Shown: positions 37,003 to 46,964, counted from the stretch's first letter. The stretch is DNA of 64,000 nucleotides from Echria macrotheca (GCA_030411725.1 MU839842.1:806001-870000), one strand, 5' to 3'. The notes: a model not told the origin generated them from the letters alone. Translations and numbers: made by a program.

Positions 37003-38127
37003 ATGCCTTCCCGACGCGGGTCCCCAAGGCGGAAATCACGCGAGACTCCCGAGATCTTGCAACACTTGGGTCGCGCTGCGCTTGCGTACGGAATCGAGAG
37101 ACTCACTCGCCAAGAATCCGGTAGCAGCAAGAGCTCACGGCACAAGAAGCGCGAGTCAAGTAATGAGTCAAGGAAGTCGCCAAGCAGAAGCAAAGGAAAG
37201 GAAAGCAAGGAAAAGGACAGCAGCGGGTCGAGCGACCGACGACGTCGCTCTCGCGAGTCTTCGAGGTTGAAGAGCGAGAACAGCGACCTACACCATCACA
37301 TGAGCCAGCTGGCGGCAGGCGTACTTGCCTTTGGAGTTCGTCAATTCATGCACCATCGAAAAGAGAAGAAGCGAAAAGAGGCAGAGTCGGGGCGAGACCC
37401 GAGGAAGCCAACGTCCCGCGATCGAGACCGGGATCGAGAACGAGAACGAGGACTAAACTTCCGGCCCGGCAGAGCAAGAGCCGACCCTGAGCTGTCGGCA
37501 GCATTGGAGTCTCTCAACACCGAGCTGCAGGGGACAAATGAGTCGATCCGCAAGCTGACACGGGACAAGCCATCCCACGAGAACTGCGAGGTGCACAAGG
37601 GGTTGGTGGACAATTCGGAGAGAATCCAGACATCGCTTTCCAATCTGCAGTCCAGTGTTAACAACATAAGGAACTTGCATCCCGCGTTGGCGAGGGAGAC
37701 GAGTCGGAGGGTGGATCCTCGTGAACGTGAGCGGGAACGGGACCCAAAGGGAGAGCGCGAGCCTGCTCGTGACCGGCAGAGGCGAGAGCGTGACCTCAAT
37801 CGGGAAATCCCCAGGGAGAGGCGAGAACGGGACCTGAATCGAGAAATCCCTAGGGAAAGACGGGAGAGGGACCCAAACAGGGAAAGAGATGAGAAGAGAC
37901 GGGAGCCAGATCTCAAAGGTGGAAGGAATGGGCAACGGCAAGAACGAACACGGGAGATCCCTGTGGACGCACCCAGGGGTTGGCCAAGGGACGAGACGAG
38001 GGAGAGAAAGAGGGATCCTCGAAGAGACGAAGGTCGGAGAAGACGGGAGGATGACTGTTGGGAATGCCGGCCAGTTAGAGAGAGGTCATCTCGTTATGAG
38101 TATGAGCGGAAGAGTCGGAGGCATTGA
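37003..38127 (+). CDS. Arg/Glu/Asp-rich protein with two small-residue hydrophobic helices
   Basis: Single exon, 374 residues, strongly charged (Arg, Glu, Asp, Lys and Ser make up most of it). Two short hydrophobic segments stand out: LGRAALAYGIERL (22-34) and LAAGVLAFGVRQF (103-115). They share an L-x-x-[AG]-x-LA-[YF]-G pattern and resemble the Gly/Ala-rich helices flanked by charged repeats in fungal proteins such as the DUF3824-like group. Residues 165-230 look helical (ALESLNTELQGTNESIRKL). The C-terminal part contains RRERDLNREIPRE tandem repeats. No enzyme motif is present. Membrane or organelle association through the two helices is a guess. Confidence 0.72.
   Translation: MPSRRGSPRRKSRETPEILQHLGRAALAYGIERLTRQESGSSKSSRHKKRESSNESRKSPSRSKGKESKEKDSSGSSDRRRRSRESSRLKSENSDLHHHMSQLAAGVLAFGVRQFMHHRKEKKRKEAESGRDPRKPTSRDRDRDRERERGLNFRPGRARADPELSAALESLNTELQGTNESIRKLTRDKPSHENCEVHKGLVDNSERIQTSLSNLQSSVNNIRNLHPALARETSRRVDPRERERERDPKGEREPARDRQRRERDLNREIPRERRERDLNREIPRERRERDPNRERDEKRREPDLKGGRNGQRQERTREIPVDAPRGWPRDETRERKRDPRRDEGRRRREDDCWECRPVRERSSRYEYERKSRRH
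37780..37884 (+). repeat. 39-bp coding tandem repeat
   Basis: Two near-identical 39-bp units (37780-37818, 37819-37857), each encoding RRERDLNREIPRE, are followed by a truncated diverged third (37858-37884, RRERDPNRE). The period is a multiple of three, so copy-number change keeps the frame. Confidence 0.85.
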
Positions 38128-38669
38128 TGGAATTGAATATCACACGTCGACGACGTTTACCTGCTCGGCTCGAATCTGAAGGCAAGAATCATGAGTGCTA
38201 GTCATGGCGAAGCAAACTGCGACAGGGTATTGACCTGCTTTCCACTGAATTCTTATGGACAAGTCTGAATTGGCTCATGGGAGTCCAGAAGACTGTGTCC
38301 CCAACTCGCCGTCTTCCTGATCATGTTTGGTGTCTCACAACTACCGCACAGACACACGTCCTAGTCCTTGCTTTTGTTCTCTATTTGGGGTTCGAAAATA
38401 CCCAACTTGGACTCCGGAAACGTCACTGTGCATGGACGGACAACCTAGGACAACCTGAGATGTCACCTGCAGAGCTAAAGCAGGCGACCTGCTAACAACT
38501 GTAGCCACGCATTTCCATCCAAAACATTGTAGTCAGGCCACCTACAAATAGAATAACTGTAACGTGCCGCCAGATAAACGTCGGACAAGGCGCATTCGTG
38601 GATCTAAAAGTTTGCGGGGGTTATTTGAGTTCAAGTTATCGGGCTTGGTTCCCTCATCACGACCATGTC
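38128..38669. other. Intergenic region
   Basis: AT-richer sequence between two plus-strand frames; no motif recognised. Confidence 0.55.
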
Positions 38670-39143
38670 ATGGGAGGATATCTCACTCGCGGTATCTTAA
38701 GCCGGATGCGAGGCCCTGATTCCAGCTCACTGACTAACTTATACTCGTTCATGCGAGATCGGAGGTCTAGAGCCAAGATGGCTGAGGTTACCGCTGCGGA
38801 TATGGCTGGGGATATGGTCGCGGAGATGCCCGAGGAACAAGAAGACATCACGCCGGCTCCATCATCGACATCGGATACCGCCACAGCAAACGATCGCCTA
38901 GACCTCGTCTCTATCCAGCCAGAGCCAACCCAGCGGGCCGAGAGTTCTCGCGCGAAGCAGTTCGCCGACAAAACCACGCTCTCAGGGTGGTTTCCGCAGA
39001 CTTTAGACGACGAGAAATATGCCCGAAAAGGGGATGAGATACCTCAGAAGTCGGATCATTACCACCGTCGGCGAAGTCAGTCGAACGCCGACACTCGCAG
39101 CAAACGACACCGGGCACCTGTTCAGGTTGTTGAGAGCTGTTAG
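38670..39143 (+). CDS. Hypothetical hydrophilic protein (weak gene call)
   Basis: A 157-residue frame from ATG at 38670. It opens with GGYLTRGILSRMRG, continues with an acidic Ala/Met/Glu-rich stretch (AADMAGDMVAEMPEEQED) and Ser/Thr/Pro linkers, and ends in a basic Arg/His/Ser-rich segment. Codon choice in the middle resembles neighbouring genes, favouring G/C at third positions. No domain, signal peptide or membrane segment is recognised. It could be the last exon of a larger gene, a real small gene or an accidental frame. Confidence 0.42.
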   Translation: MGGYLTRGILSRMRGPDSSSLTNLYSFMRDRRSRAKMAEVTAADMAGDMVAEMPEEQEDITPAPSSTSDTATANDRLDLVSIQPEPTQRAESSRAKQFADKTTLSGWFPQTLDDEKYARKGDEIPQKSDHYHRRRSQSNADTRSKRHRAPVQVVESC

Positions 39144-39737
39144 GCTAGGCAGGAGCACCCCAGGCAAGATGGAAGGCGCCTAAGGATTCAGGGCCCTGTA
39201 TTTAGCCAGCCACAGGCTCAGTTCTCCTCTTCCACAAAACAACCATCCTTATCTCAGTCTTTCAGAACTCAAACGCGAACAAGCGGGGCGGCTAGCGCTC
39301 TCCTTTTGTTTACATACCAATCCTTCTTCGCTGAGGCCGAAATGAGGACCCGCCAAGAACGGAGAAAGCTTGAGCCTTGAGGGCCGAGATAAGCTTCTTG
39401 GCCCGGGACTTCGGGTGGTGCCCACTGCCAAGCGGTCTCGATCAATCCAACAGGGGGGCCGCGGCACGGATCAAATTCCCGAGCTGAGCCCACAGCACGT
39501 TATTGATCGCTAGTGCCGACCAGATTGGCAAAGCCGGTGGCTTACAAGGACCACCCAGCAGCTGAAATCGAGTTGAGAAACATTGAAGCTGAACAAGGTG
39601 AATATGGATTTCATGGGAGTTTCAGTTTTTATAATCGCGGTCCCCAGCCGACCCGAGCTCTTTGGTCTCTTCTCCATTGCGGATGTCTCTCATTTCAAAC
39701 CTCCCGCTGTCACTCGTTTAATTCTGAAATTTCTGAG
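39144..39737. other. Promoter-side region of the secreted Thr-rich gene
   Basis: No gene seen. A TATAA at 39630-39634 lies about 105 bp before the downstream start codon, followed by pyrimidine-rich sequence, consistent with a core promoter on the + strand. Confidence 0.5.
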
Positions 39738-41060
39738 ATGCGTGTTCATCTAGCCCTCGCCGCCGCTTTGTTGGCTGGCTCAGTCACGGCATCGAGGTAA
39801 GAAAAGAACCCACGATCCCGTTTGGGTCTGAGCTAATGTTGGTGATGTGCCAGTGACGTCCCTACCAAGAAGCGAACTTGCCGGAAGCGGTCGTCCCCAG
39901 CGACTGTGTCTACTTGGGCACCGCCTGTAACGGAATGCACTGCTACGGTTCTCGTTTCGACTATCACCAAGATCGAGACAGCGACCGCTCCCCTGTTCTG
40001 GTCCACCGTCACCCACACCGAGACCACCACGCCGGGAGTGCTCTTCACAACCGTGACTGAGACGGCCAGATGGAGTCATAGCCGATCACATTCCCCAATC
40101 GTCGTGACCGTGACACATACCGAGACGACCACCCCGGGTGTCGTTGTCGAGACTGTCACCGAAATCCAGACGCACACCGAGTTGTCGTCCCTCCCCATCA
40201 CCGAGACGTCGACGGCCACCGAGACGGCTCACCTCACCCTGACCGAGACATCCCTCACGGCTTTCACCACGACCGAGACAACGTCTGCCACCCAGACAAT
40301 CACTGATACGACGACGACGCCGCTCACCCAGACGCAGACGCAGACTGCGACGGCCACCGAAACCCAGACTGCCACAGCGACCGAGACTCAGACAGCCACG
40401 GCAACCGAGACGCAAACATCGACAGCAACAGCTACGGAAACTCAGACAGCCACGTCGACAGTCACGCAGGTTTCGTCGACCACCATCACCGAGGTATCCT
40501 CCACGACAGGCACATCGACCATCACCGAGGTATCAACGTCAACAGCGACAGTGCTGGCCACCGTGACCGAGACCCAGACGGCAACCACCACGCTCGGCAA
40601 CGGCCCCGTCGTGACCAACGGCAACTTCGAGAGCAACAGCCTGCAGGGCTGGAGCCAGAGCAGTGGGAACGGAGGCACCGTATCCATCAGGGCCGGCGGT
40701 ATTGGTGGACAGTACTGCCTCGACATCTATGCGTCGTACTTTCTCCAAAGCACCGCAGCCACCGTGATAGCGTCGCAGCCCCTGAAGTGTGTCGCGGGCA
40801 GCAAATACCGCATTCTCGTTGACTTCTCGATGTCCAGCAGCTACGTGAACAACATTCCCTGGTCCATCACGGCAGCGTCCGTCCAGGTCACGAGCGGCAC
40901 CGGACAAAGCCAGTCCTGGAGCTCGGCGATGGCTACCTTCACTTGTTCCGGCAACGAGGCCACAGATGTTATCCAGATCAAGCTCCAGGCGAACACCCAG
41001 CGCGAGGGCCATTTGTTGATTGATAACTTGGTTATCATACCGTTGGGTCTTCCGAACTAG
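39738..41060 (+). CDS. Secreted Thr-rich protein with CBM/CenC-like C-terminal domain
   Basis: Two exons (39738-39796, 39854-41060) with a 57-bp phase-2 intron (GTAAGA...GTGCCAG) encode 421 residues. An N-terminal signal peptide (RVHLALAAALLAGSVTAS) is followed by basic Lys-Arg pairs that could be Kex2 sites. Residues 50-285 are Thr/Glu/Gln-rich repeats of TETTTPGV and ATATETQT type, likely heavily O-mannosylated. The last 150 residues start with VVTNGNFESNSLQGWSQSSG and contain paired aromatic and Cys residues, ending in LLIDNLVIIPLG. This is the layout of CBM4/9 or CenC-like jelly-roll modules. The expected location is extracellular or wall-bound. No GPI-anchor signal or catalytic domain is visible, so a wall-binding or adhesin-like role is inferred. 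Confidence 0.82.
40325..40460 (+). repeat. Coding minisatellite (ATATETQT unit)
   Basis: Imperfect 24-bp units encode the eight-residue pattern ATATETQT several times in the Thr-rich stalk; synonymous third-position differences separate the copies. Confidence 0.8.
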
Positions 41061-41101
41061 AACTAGCGGTTTGTCGGCAGAAAGGTAGCAGATGAGTTCA
41101 T

Positions 41102-43210
41102 TTAGATAATCTCGATAATACTATCACCTGCATCCCACAAACTACCGACGCGCATCCACGGCATGACAAGTCCCTGCCCGATGCGAGTGTACACGCCTGG
41201 TCTGTCAGAGACGGGCGCCAGCACCAGGATGATGTGCATGCCCTTACCCCCGTCCCGCTTGGCCTCCTTCAGGAGCATGCAAGTGACGGGACTGCTTTCT
41301 TCCAGGATGCGGCTTTCAATGTCCGTCCTTGAGTCAGCCAGACACTGGATAGCTACCGCACCTTTTGTCCTGACTTTGTTTAACGCCCGAGCAGTGTCAT
41401 CCAGCTCCGGCTGACAACGTGAGCACCCGCGATCCCCGAGCCCGCAGGCGGAGCAAGTCGACGGCACCATCTCGAGCTGGAAGGTGTTGCTGTCCGGATG
41501 CATCTCTAGTATCGTCCCGCCCACAACCGGGGCCTGGAGCACGATCGACGCAGCCTCGATCTCGCCCGTGGGATCGTCCCCGGCAAGCGTGATATCCGCC
41601 CGCACCAGCCTCGCCCGTGCCGTGGTACTCCCGATGGACGAGTACTCACGCGACTGCTCGTCATAGATAACTGCCTGCCCAACCGACGCCCATGACCACG
41701 TCGGTGCGCGCCACTCCTTTGGCCGTTCCCGCAGCGGCAGATCCGGCCGTACCTCCCACGCGAGATCATCCACCAACGTCTTCTCCCAGCACCCAGCCAG
41801 ATACCGATCCCCCGCCGGCCTATACCCGCCATAAACCCTCGCAAGACCCGACATAGCCGGCAACACATCCTTCTCCATCGTCAGCCTCAGCTGCGAATAC
41901 CCGGCCACCATCATCCGCCACTGTCTCGCGACCTCCTCGGGTCCCGACTTCGCCAGCACATGGAACCAATTCGTCGCCAGCCCCGGATCGGCAATCGCGA
42001 GCCCCATATGCGGCGACGAGCGCGTCGGCCGCCTCCGGAACCGACACTCGCACGCCGACAGCCCGGCACACTGCCAGAGCAGCTCGCCCTTTGCGAAATG
42101 CAGCACGCGCGGCGAGAGGATGCGCTCCTGGAAACACCACGCCCTCGTCAGCAGCGGACACGTACTCTCATACCGCTCCCACACCCACCGCACATGCGGG
42201 CGCGCGAGATGCACCGCCGCAACGGCATCCGCGTCGCGCACGAACACGGCGTACCTCGCCCCGTCCCGCTCGACGACGACCTTCTCCGCCGTGGCATTCT
42301 GCAGCGGACCGCGCGGCCAGAGTCCCGCATCGTCGCTCGGCGCCCACGTCGCCGCGAGCGTCAGGTGCGCGCGCGCATACACGTCCGCCATGCGGGCCGC
42401 CTCGCGCCGCCAGTCGGCCACGTCGTCCTGCACGATGCAGAGCGAGTCGATCCAGAGGTACTGCGTCTCGAGGACGCGGGCGACCTGGACTGCGTCGCGG
42501 AAGGTGGCCGGGAGCGAGGACCAGGGGATTCCGGAGAGGTTCGAGGACAGCGAGGCGCGCGTGGTCAGGCAGGCTGGGCGGGAGGCGCCCCAGCAGTGGC
42601 TTAGGGCTAGGTAGCGGCCTAGTTGTCCCGGGGTGGTCTCGACGAGGCGCACGGTCGAGGTGGATACGTCGAGGAGACGGGTGGGTAGCGGGACCGCGGC
42701 CGAGGGGGTGCAGGTTGGGCTGTGGGTTGTGAGGCATTGGTCGAGCCAGCGGCGGGCGCGGCAGAGGGATTCCCAGGACCAGGCGTGGCGGGGGACGATT
42801 TCCTCGGGGAGATGGGGGAGGAGTTTGGGTGTGTCTGACGGTATTAGTTTGTCGCTACCCATCAAGGGATCGAGTCCGGAAAAAAAGCGAGAGAGAGGTA
42901 GAAAAGGAGGTGGAACGGGGTGTATTGTACCAGCTTGCACAAACAAATCCAGCCCAACCGTCTTTTTTGGTTCCGTCCGACCGTACCGCACCGTCACCTG
43001 CGCGCCATAAAGCGACAGCTCGGCCCGCCCATCGCCGAAGCGGGCTCCGATCTCGCGGAGGAGAAGACACGCCGCGCATCCTGTCGCCGCGTGCATGCGG
43101 ATCCGGCAGAGCGCGGCCGGGGCGGCCGGGGCGACATATCCGGATTTCTGGCCGAGTGGCGGGAATGGTTTCTCTTGAGAAACGAGGGGACAAGCGGTGG
43201 AAACATCCAT
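41102..43210 (-). CDS. HET-domain (heterokaryon incompatibility) protein
   Basis: Single exon, 702 residues, ATG at 43210. The HET domain occupies about 199-350 with its hallmark blocks: YLALSHCWG (200-208), LPATFRDAV (233-241), YLWIDSLCIVQDD (251-263) and the following MADVYARAHLTLAAT. N-terminal Cys pairs (CRIRMHAATGCAAC) precede it. The C-terminal region has a CxxC-x6-CxxC knuckle (Cys586, 589, 596, 599) that could bind zinc. HET domains, which are TIR-like, trigger programmed cell death after non-self recognition, but most fungal HET genes are untested. Its stop lies 42 bp from the convergent secreted-protein stop. Confidence 0.92.
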   Translation of the reverse strand: MDVSTACPLVSQEKPFPPLGQKSGYVAPAAPAALCRIRMHAATGCAACLLLREIGARFGDGRAELSLYGAQVTVRYGRTEPKKTVGLDLFVQAGTIHPVPPPFLPLSRFFSGLDPLMGSDKLIPSDTPKLLPHLPEEIVPRHAWSWESLCRARRWLDQCLTTHSPTCTPSAAVPLPTRLLDVSTSTVRLVETTPGQLGRYLALSHCWGASRPACLTTRASLSSNLSGIPWSSLPATFRDAVQVARVLETQYLWIDSLCIVQDDVADWRREAARMADVYARAHLTLAATWAPSDDAGLWPRGPLQNATAEKVVVERDGARYAVFVRDADAVAAVHLARPHVRWVWERYESTCPLLTRAWCFQERILSPRVLHFAKGELLWQCAGLSACECRFRRRPTRSSPHMGLAIADPGLATNWFHVLAKSGPEEVARQWRMMVAGYSQLRLTMEKDVLPAMSGLARVYGGYRPAGDRYLAGCWEKTLVDDLAWEVRPDLPLRERPKEWRAPTWSWASVGQAVIYDEQSREYSSIGSTTARARLVRADITLAGDDPTGEIEAASIVLQAPVVGGTILEMHPDSNTFQLEMVPSTCSACGLGDRGCSRCQPELDDTARALNKVRTKGAVAIQCLADSRTDIESRILEESSPVTCMLLKEAKRDGGKGMHIILVLAPVSDRPGVYTRIGQGLVMPWMRVGSLWDAGDSIIEII

Positions 43211-43916
43211 TTAAGGATACAATTTGTGTTTAGGTATATGGTCTACTATTCCAGTCTGTTTCGAACGTCATCGGGAAAGGTGGCGCAAAGCGTGGAGGGG
43301 AAGAAAGTGGTAGCCTTCACTGTGCGAAGTTTCGTCTCCATGCGGATGTCACGGGGAGGTTTAGATAAATACCTGCCCGGGTATGAGGCAACCCCCTGTG
43401 TGGCGGGGAGAACCCGATGGCTGCTGTTGGTTTCATGTTGGTTGCCTGCGGCGGGAACGGTTGTGAATGGCCAGCTTTGGCGGCCCAGCAGAAGACGGCG
43501 GTAAAATGTCTGGTTTCGAGCTGCAGATATTGGTTGGTTCGGGTCGTTCTTTGGGCGGTTGCATGTCGGCCTCCTCGGGTCGATTTCGGGTGAAAAAAAA
43601 AGAGAAAATAATGGAAAAAGAGGAAATAATAAAAATCGAGTAAAGAATACAAAATCCTGGTCGTTATGGATGCCCTCTTGGGCATGTTTCTGGAGCTCCT
43701 ACTGCGCACGCAGATGTGTAGGTGTAAGAGTCCTGGGGAGGTAAATATCCATCCGGCTATTACGCACAAAGGCTTCTAAACTATGGTTGCGCCTGATCAA
43801 AAGGAAAAGGGATGTCTGTCTAGCAAAACAGTTTGACCACCAAATCTTCCGTTCTCCGTAACCCCATCGAGAAAACCTGCAATTACCCAGTCGAAGTCTG
43901 TCAAGACTGTGAGACG
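43211..43916. other. Intergenic region between HET and GTPase genes
   Basis: Upstream region of the HET gene and 3' flank of the GTPase gene, both on the minus strand. Contains A-rich sequence (43590-43640); no gene seen. Confidence 0.6.
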
Positions 43917-44970
43917 TCACAGAAATAGCTTTGTGAACCAATTCTTGAACCGAAACTTTGCGAAACGAAGGTCGGTAAAGTCAGCAAGGTATGCGCCTCT
44001 CCGGTCCCAGAAAAGTCATGTTTGTAGGAAACCAGTCACTTACTGACAAGGAGTTCAGCTTTTTTAAGCGCGCATTGTGCTCATGAAGCTTGCGATGCAG
44101 TGCCTGGCGCTCTTCACTCCAGCCCTCCCAGTCCCTGACCGTCTTTGGATCCGACCTGCCTTTGCCGGGTCTTGTTGGTTCCTTTTTTTTGTTCTCCCTT
44201 AAGAGCTTGTTGCAATTCTCGATCTCCCTTTCTATGTTCGTTTTCGCCTCTACACCGGCTGTTGTCTCGACGACCCGCGGGTTCTTCAATAACTCCTCAT
44301 GCAGTTTGGGTTTGAGTTTTCCTAGTCTGTCGGACGTTTTGATCGCCTTACTGATGATCTTGCGTGCTGAATCTTTGGTGTTCTCATGCGGCACAAGTTC
44401 GGCCCCGTTCTCGAGGAAGTCGCTCCAGAGATCGGCTTTCCGGCCGTCGATTCTTCGCTGCATGTCCTCAGGGTCCTTTATCTGCTCCCACATAGTAGTA
44501 GCGATAATGATGCGTTTGTACGCGTCAGGGCCTAGTATCTTCTTCAGAAGACGGGTCCGCTGACGTTCGGTGCCGCCAACACGGTGTACCGTGATGGGAT
44601 GCAGTAAGATAAGGCCGTCAAGTCGGTGTCGTTTCAGATACCCCTTACTCCCTAGCCACTCCACAATGGCCTCAAGAATCTCGACGTCAGATCGGTTGTC
44701 GTCATCGAACCCAGGCGTATCGATCAAGCCGATGCGACGTCCGTCAAGGGTGAACCGGACCACCTTCGGCTCCTGCGTGCCTGCGAGCTGCTATTCAGAA
44801 CCGTTTCGGTATTCTTTGTAAGGTATTTACTCACATGGGTATATACTGTGCCCAACTTCCAAGCTCTCGTCACCGGATGCTGCCCGAGCGAATGTTGTCT
44901 TGCCGGCGCCAGTCAAACCCAGCAAAGCTATCAAGACATCGCTATTATCCGACTCACCCGAAACTGACAT
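43917..44970 (-). CDS. AIG1/GIMAP-like GTPase A
   Basis: Three exons are inferred: 44970-44835, 44780-44044 and 43955-43917. The 54-bp phase-1 intron (GTGAGT...CGCAG) and an 88-bp phase-0 intron (GTAAGT, CTGAC branch, GCAAAG) give 303 residues. If the last intron is not spliced, the frame ends at 43981 with a different tail. G1 is GLTGAGKTT (18-26), G3 is DTPG (66-69), and the G4-like segment reads ATTMWEQ (139-145) in place of TKxD. A charged, probably coiled-coil C-terminal half follows, with GRENKKKE-like Lys/Glu stretches. AIG1 GTPases are immune-related GTP-binding proteins in plants and animals; the fungal versions are uncharacterised. It is divergent with a related GTPase 600 bp away. 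Confidence 0.83.
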
Positions 44971-45570
44971 ATTTGCTGTTCTGACGACGTGTGTCCGACC
45001 CGTGCTTCCGACTTCGATATTCTATGATGGGCCGTCTTTCTGGGAGGGAAAGGAGCACCCGTGAGAGCCTGGGGGGGTTGAATGTGGCAAAGAGAAAAGG
45101 GATACGGAACTTGCAAAGACATCTTCTAACAGCTTCTGCTCTCATCTCCCACCCCTCTTCATCAAGCTCTTATCGAATCGGCACAACGCAAATTGTGTCC
45201 AAAAATCTTATAGGATTGGTGGAATCCTGTTGGGCACCGTCGAGTCACACCAGCCAATGCCGACGACGACATCAATCAGGTTTCGGAACCATCCGTCACA
45301 TGCATTGGGCCATTGGCTGAGAGTCCCGACACGTCAAGTCGGTCACCGCATGCGCTGGCGTCGGAATCGGGCATAATCACCACGCAGAAGTTTGTTACAA
45401 ATCTCGGAACCGATTCACTCCCCCGAAAGATAATTTTGCGTCTGTCTCCGTTCTGTCGCCGAAGGAATTTCCCCCCAAACCCTTCACCGTCATCACAGTT
45501 GTTTCTGGTCAACCCAATCCACATCCCTTCAATCCACATCCCTTCGTGATTTTCGGTCGCTCCCCACCCC
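44971..45570. promoter_or_regulatory. Shared bidirectional promoter region of the two GTPases
   Basis: Exactly 600 bp separate the two start codons, and no other gene is visible, so both transcripts must start in here. Co-regulation is inference. Confidence 0.6.
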
Positions 45571-46390
45571 ATGCCACCTTCAGATATCGTTCTACTGCTT
45601 CTCGGCCTTCATGGATCCGGCAAGTCTACATTTGTCAAAGCTGCGACGAAAGAAAATGTGCAAGTACAAAAAAAAGGGGACGTAAATCCTTGTAAGTTGG
45701 AAGATGTTCATTCTCCCCACGAAACCTGTTACTGATTTGTCGTCAGCTACAAAGTCCTGCAAGAGCTACGGGACCACGATAGGGGGCCGTGATCCATCCA
45801 GGAAACTCAAGATCATCGATACACCCGGTCTGGCCGACACAGAAACGGCAGGAGAGAACCTCAAGGTTCTCCAGCAGATCGCAAATGAGCTCCGGCAGTT
45901 GAGCAGTGACCGAGTTAGTGGCGTCATATACTTCCACAACATTGAGCCTCGGAGATTGAGCGGCGTCGACCTCCGCAATTTCAAACTCTTGGTAGCTATA
46001 TGCGGTCCGCAGTTTTTCCGTAATGTCGCCTTTGTCACGACTCGGTGGGATTGCATCGGCAATGATCACTTGAGTGGTGCTGAGAAACGAAACTTGGATA
46101 TCGAGAAGGAGCGAGCAAGCCTTTTGCCCGGGGGGCCTCGTATCTTCAAGTTCCTCAACGACGGCCGGAGCCATGAACCAATACTTCAGTATTTTGTGCG
46201 GCTGGTAGAGGATAGAAATTCCACGCCTCCCCTCCAGTTTACCCGAGAACTCGAACAATATCTCCAACACAGCCGAAGTCTTGATAAAGCGGTCGAACGC
46301 ACAACAGCAGGCCAGCAACTCAAGAAAGCGGAAATAAGGAAGAGAGTTGGGCCAGGGAAGGTGGGCGGAGGCATCTGTTCATTCTTATAG
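45571..46390 (+). CDS. AIG1/GIMAP-like GTPase B with C-terminal CaaX-like motif
   Basis: Two exons (45571-45691, 45747-46390) with a 55-bp phase-1 intron (GTAAGT...CGTCAG) encode 254 residues. G1 is GLHGSGKST (12-20), G3 DTPG (65-68) and the G4-like segment VTTRWD (137-142). The intron falls shortly after the P-loop in the same phase as in GTPase A, supporting common ancestry. The protein ends GGGICSFL, and its last four residues CSFL fit a CaaX box with Leu in the last position, the type preferred by geranylgeranyltransferase I. Membrane attachment is therefore likely but inferred. The C-terminal region before it is basic and helical. It is expected to bind GTP; its effectors are unknown. 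Confidence 0.86.
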
Positions 46391-46800
46391 ATCGGCTGCT
46401 TATGATGGCATTATACCTAGAATCTTGCTGTACTCTTTAAAGACCGAGCTGTCTTGTAGACTGTGATCGACTCTGTACGGTGAACATTCGACTCACATCC
46501 GGCGGCGTGGAGGATGGGACGTGAACGGAATAGGCATACCTTACCTACCTATGGGCCTACAATTAAAATCAAGCCGTCTGGCTAGCAAAGGCCCCAAACG
46601 AACACTGCAGACTTGTTCCGACATGCGCAATTATGGGGATAGACCACGGCTACAGCCAGGCGATACTCGAAGATCCGAATCCTTGTAGATACTAGATAGT
46701 TATCAAGTTAACATTGTTTCTTATGTGCAAGATCCACCATCCTTCTGTGTATTGTTTGCCATCATGTTGCGATACTAAACATTCAAGAGCCGGCCCAACC
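46391..46800. other. Intergenic region
   Basis: 3' flank of GTPase B and decayed sequence downstream of the STAND relic; no frame recognised. Confidence 0.6.
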
Positions 46801-46964
46801 AAGCTCGATCTTGTTTGCACCATCTGCGCCCCGAAGGCGATGATGACAAGGTCGGCGCTCTTTCACTGGGTGCGGAGGTCGGAAATAAAGCTGAGCATCT
46901 TGGCCGGCACGTCGAGGACGCTGGCGACGGCGCCGACCGTCCCGAGGACCGTGTCGGGGTCCCT
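46801..46964 (-). pseudogene. Relic of a fungal STAND/NLR N-terminal domain
   Basis: Translation in one frame gives DPDTVLGTVGAVASVLDVPAK, then MLSFISDLRTQ, a stop, and KSADLVIIAFGAQM. Intact fungal STAND N-terminal domains commonly begin M-D-P-L-S-x-x-G-x-x-x-A followed by a helix ending S-Q-W-K-D-A-D-L. Here the expected start ATG is AGG (46962-46964) and the expected Trp codon is TGA (46863-46865). Similarity fades at about 46800, and no NACHT or repeat region follows. It is therefore a dead fragment, not a functional gene. Confidence 0.6.
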
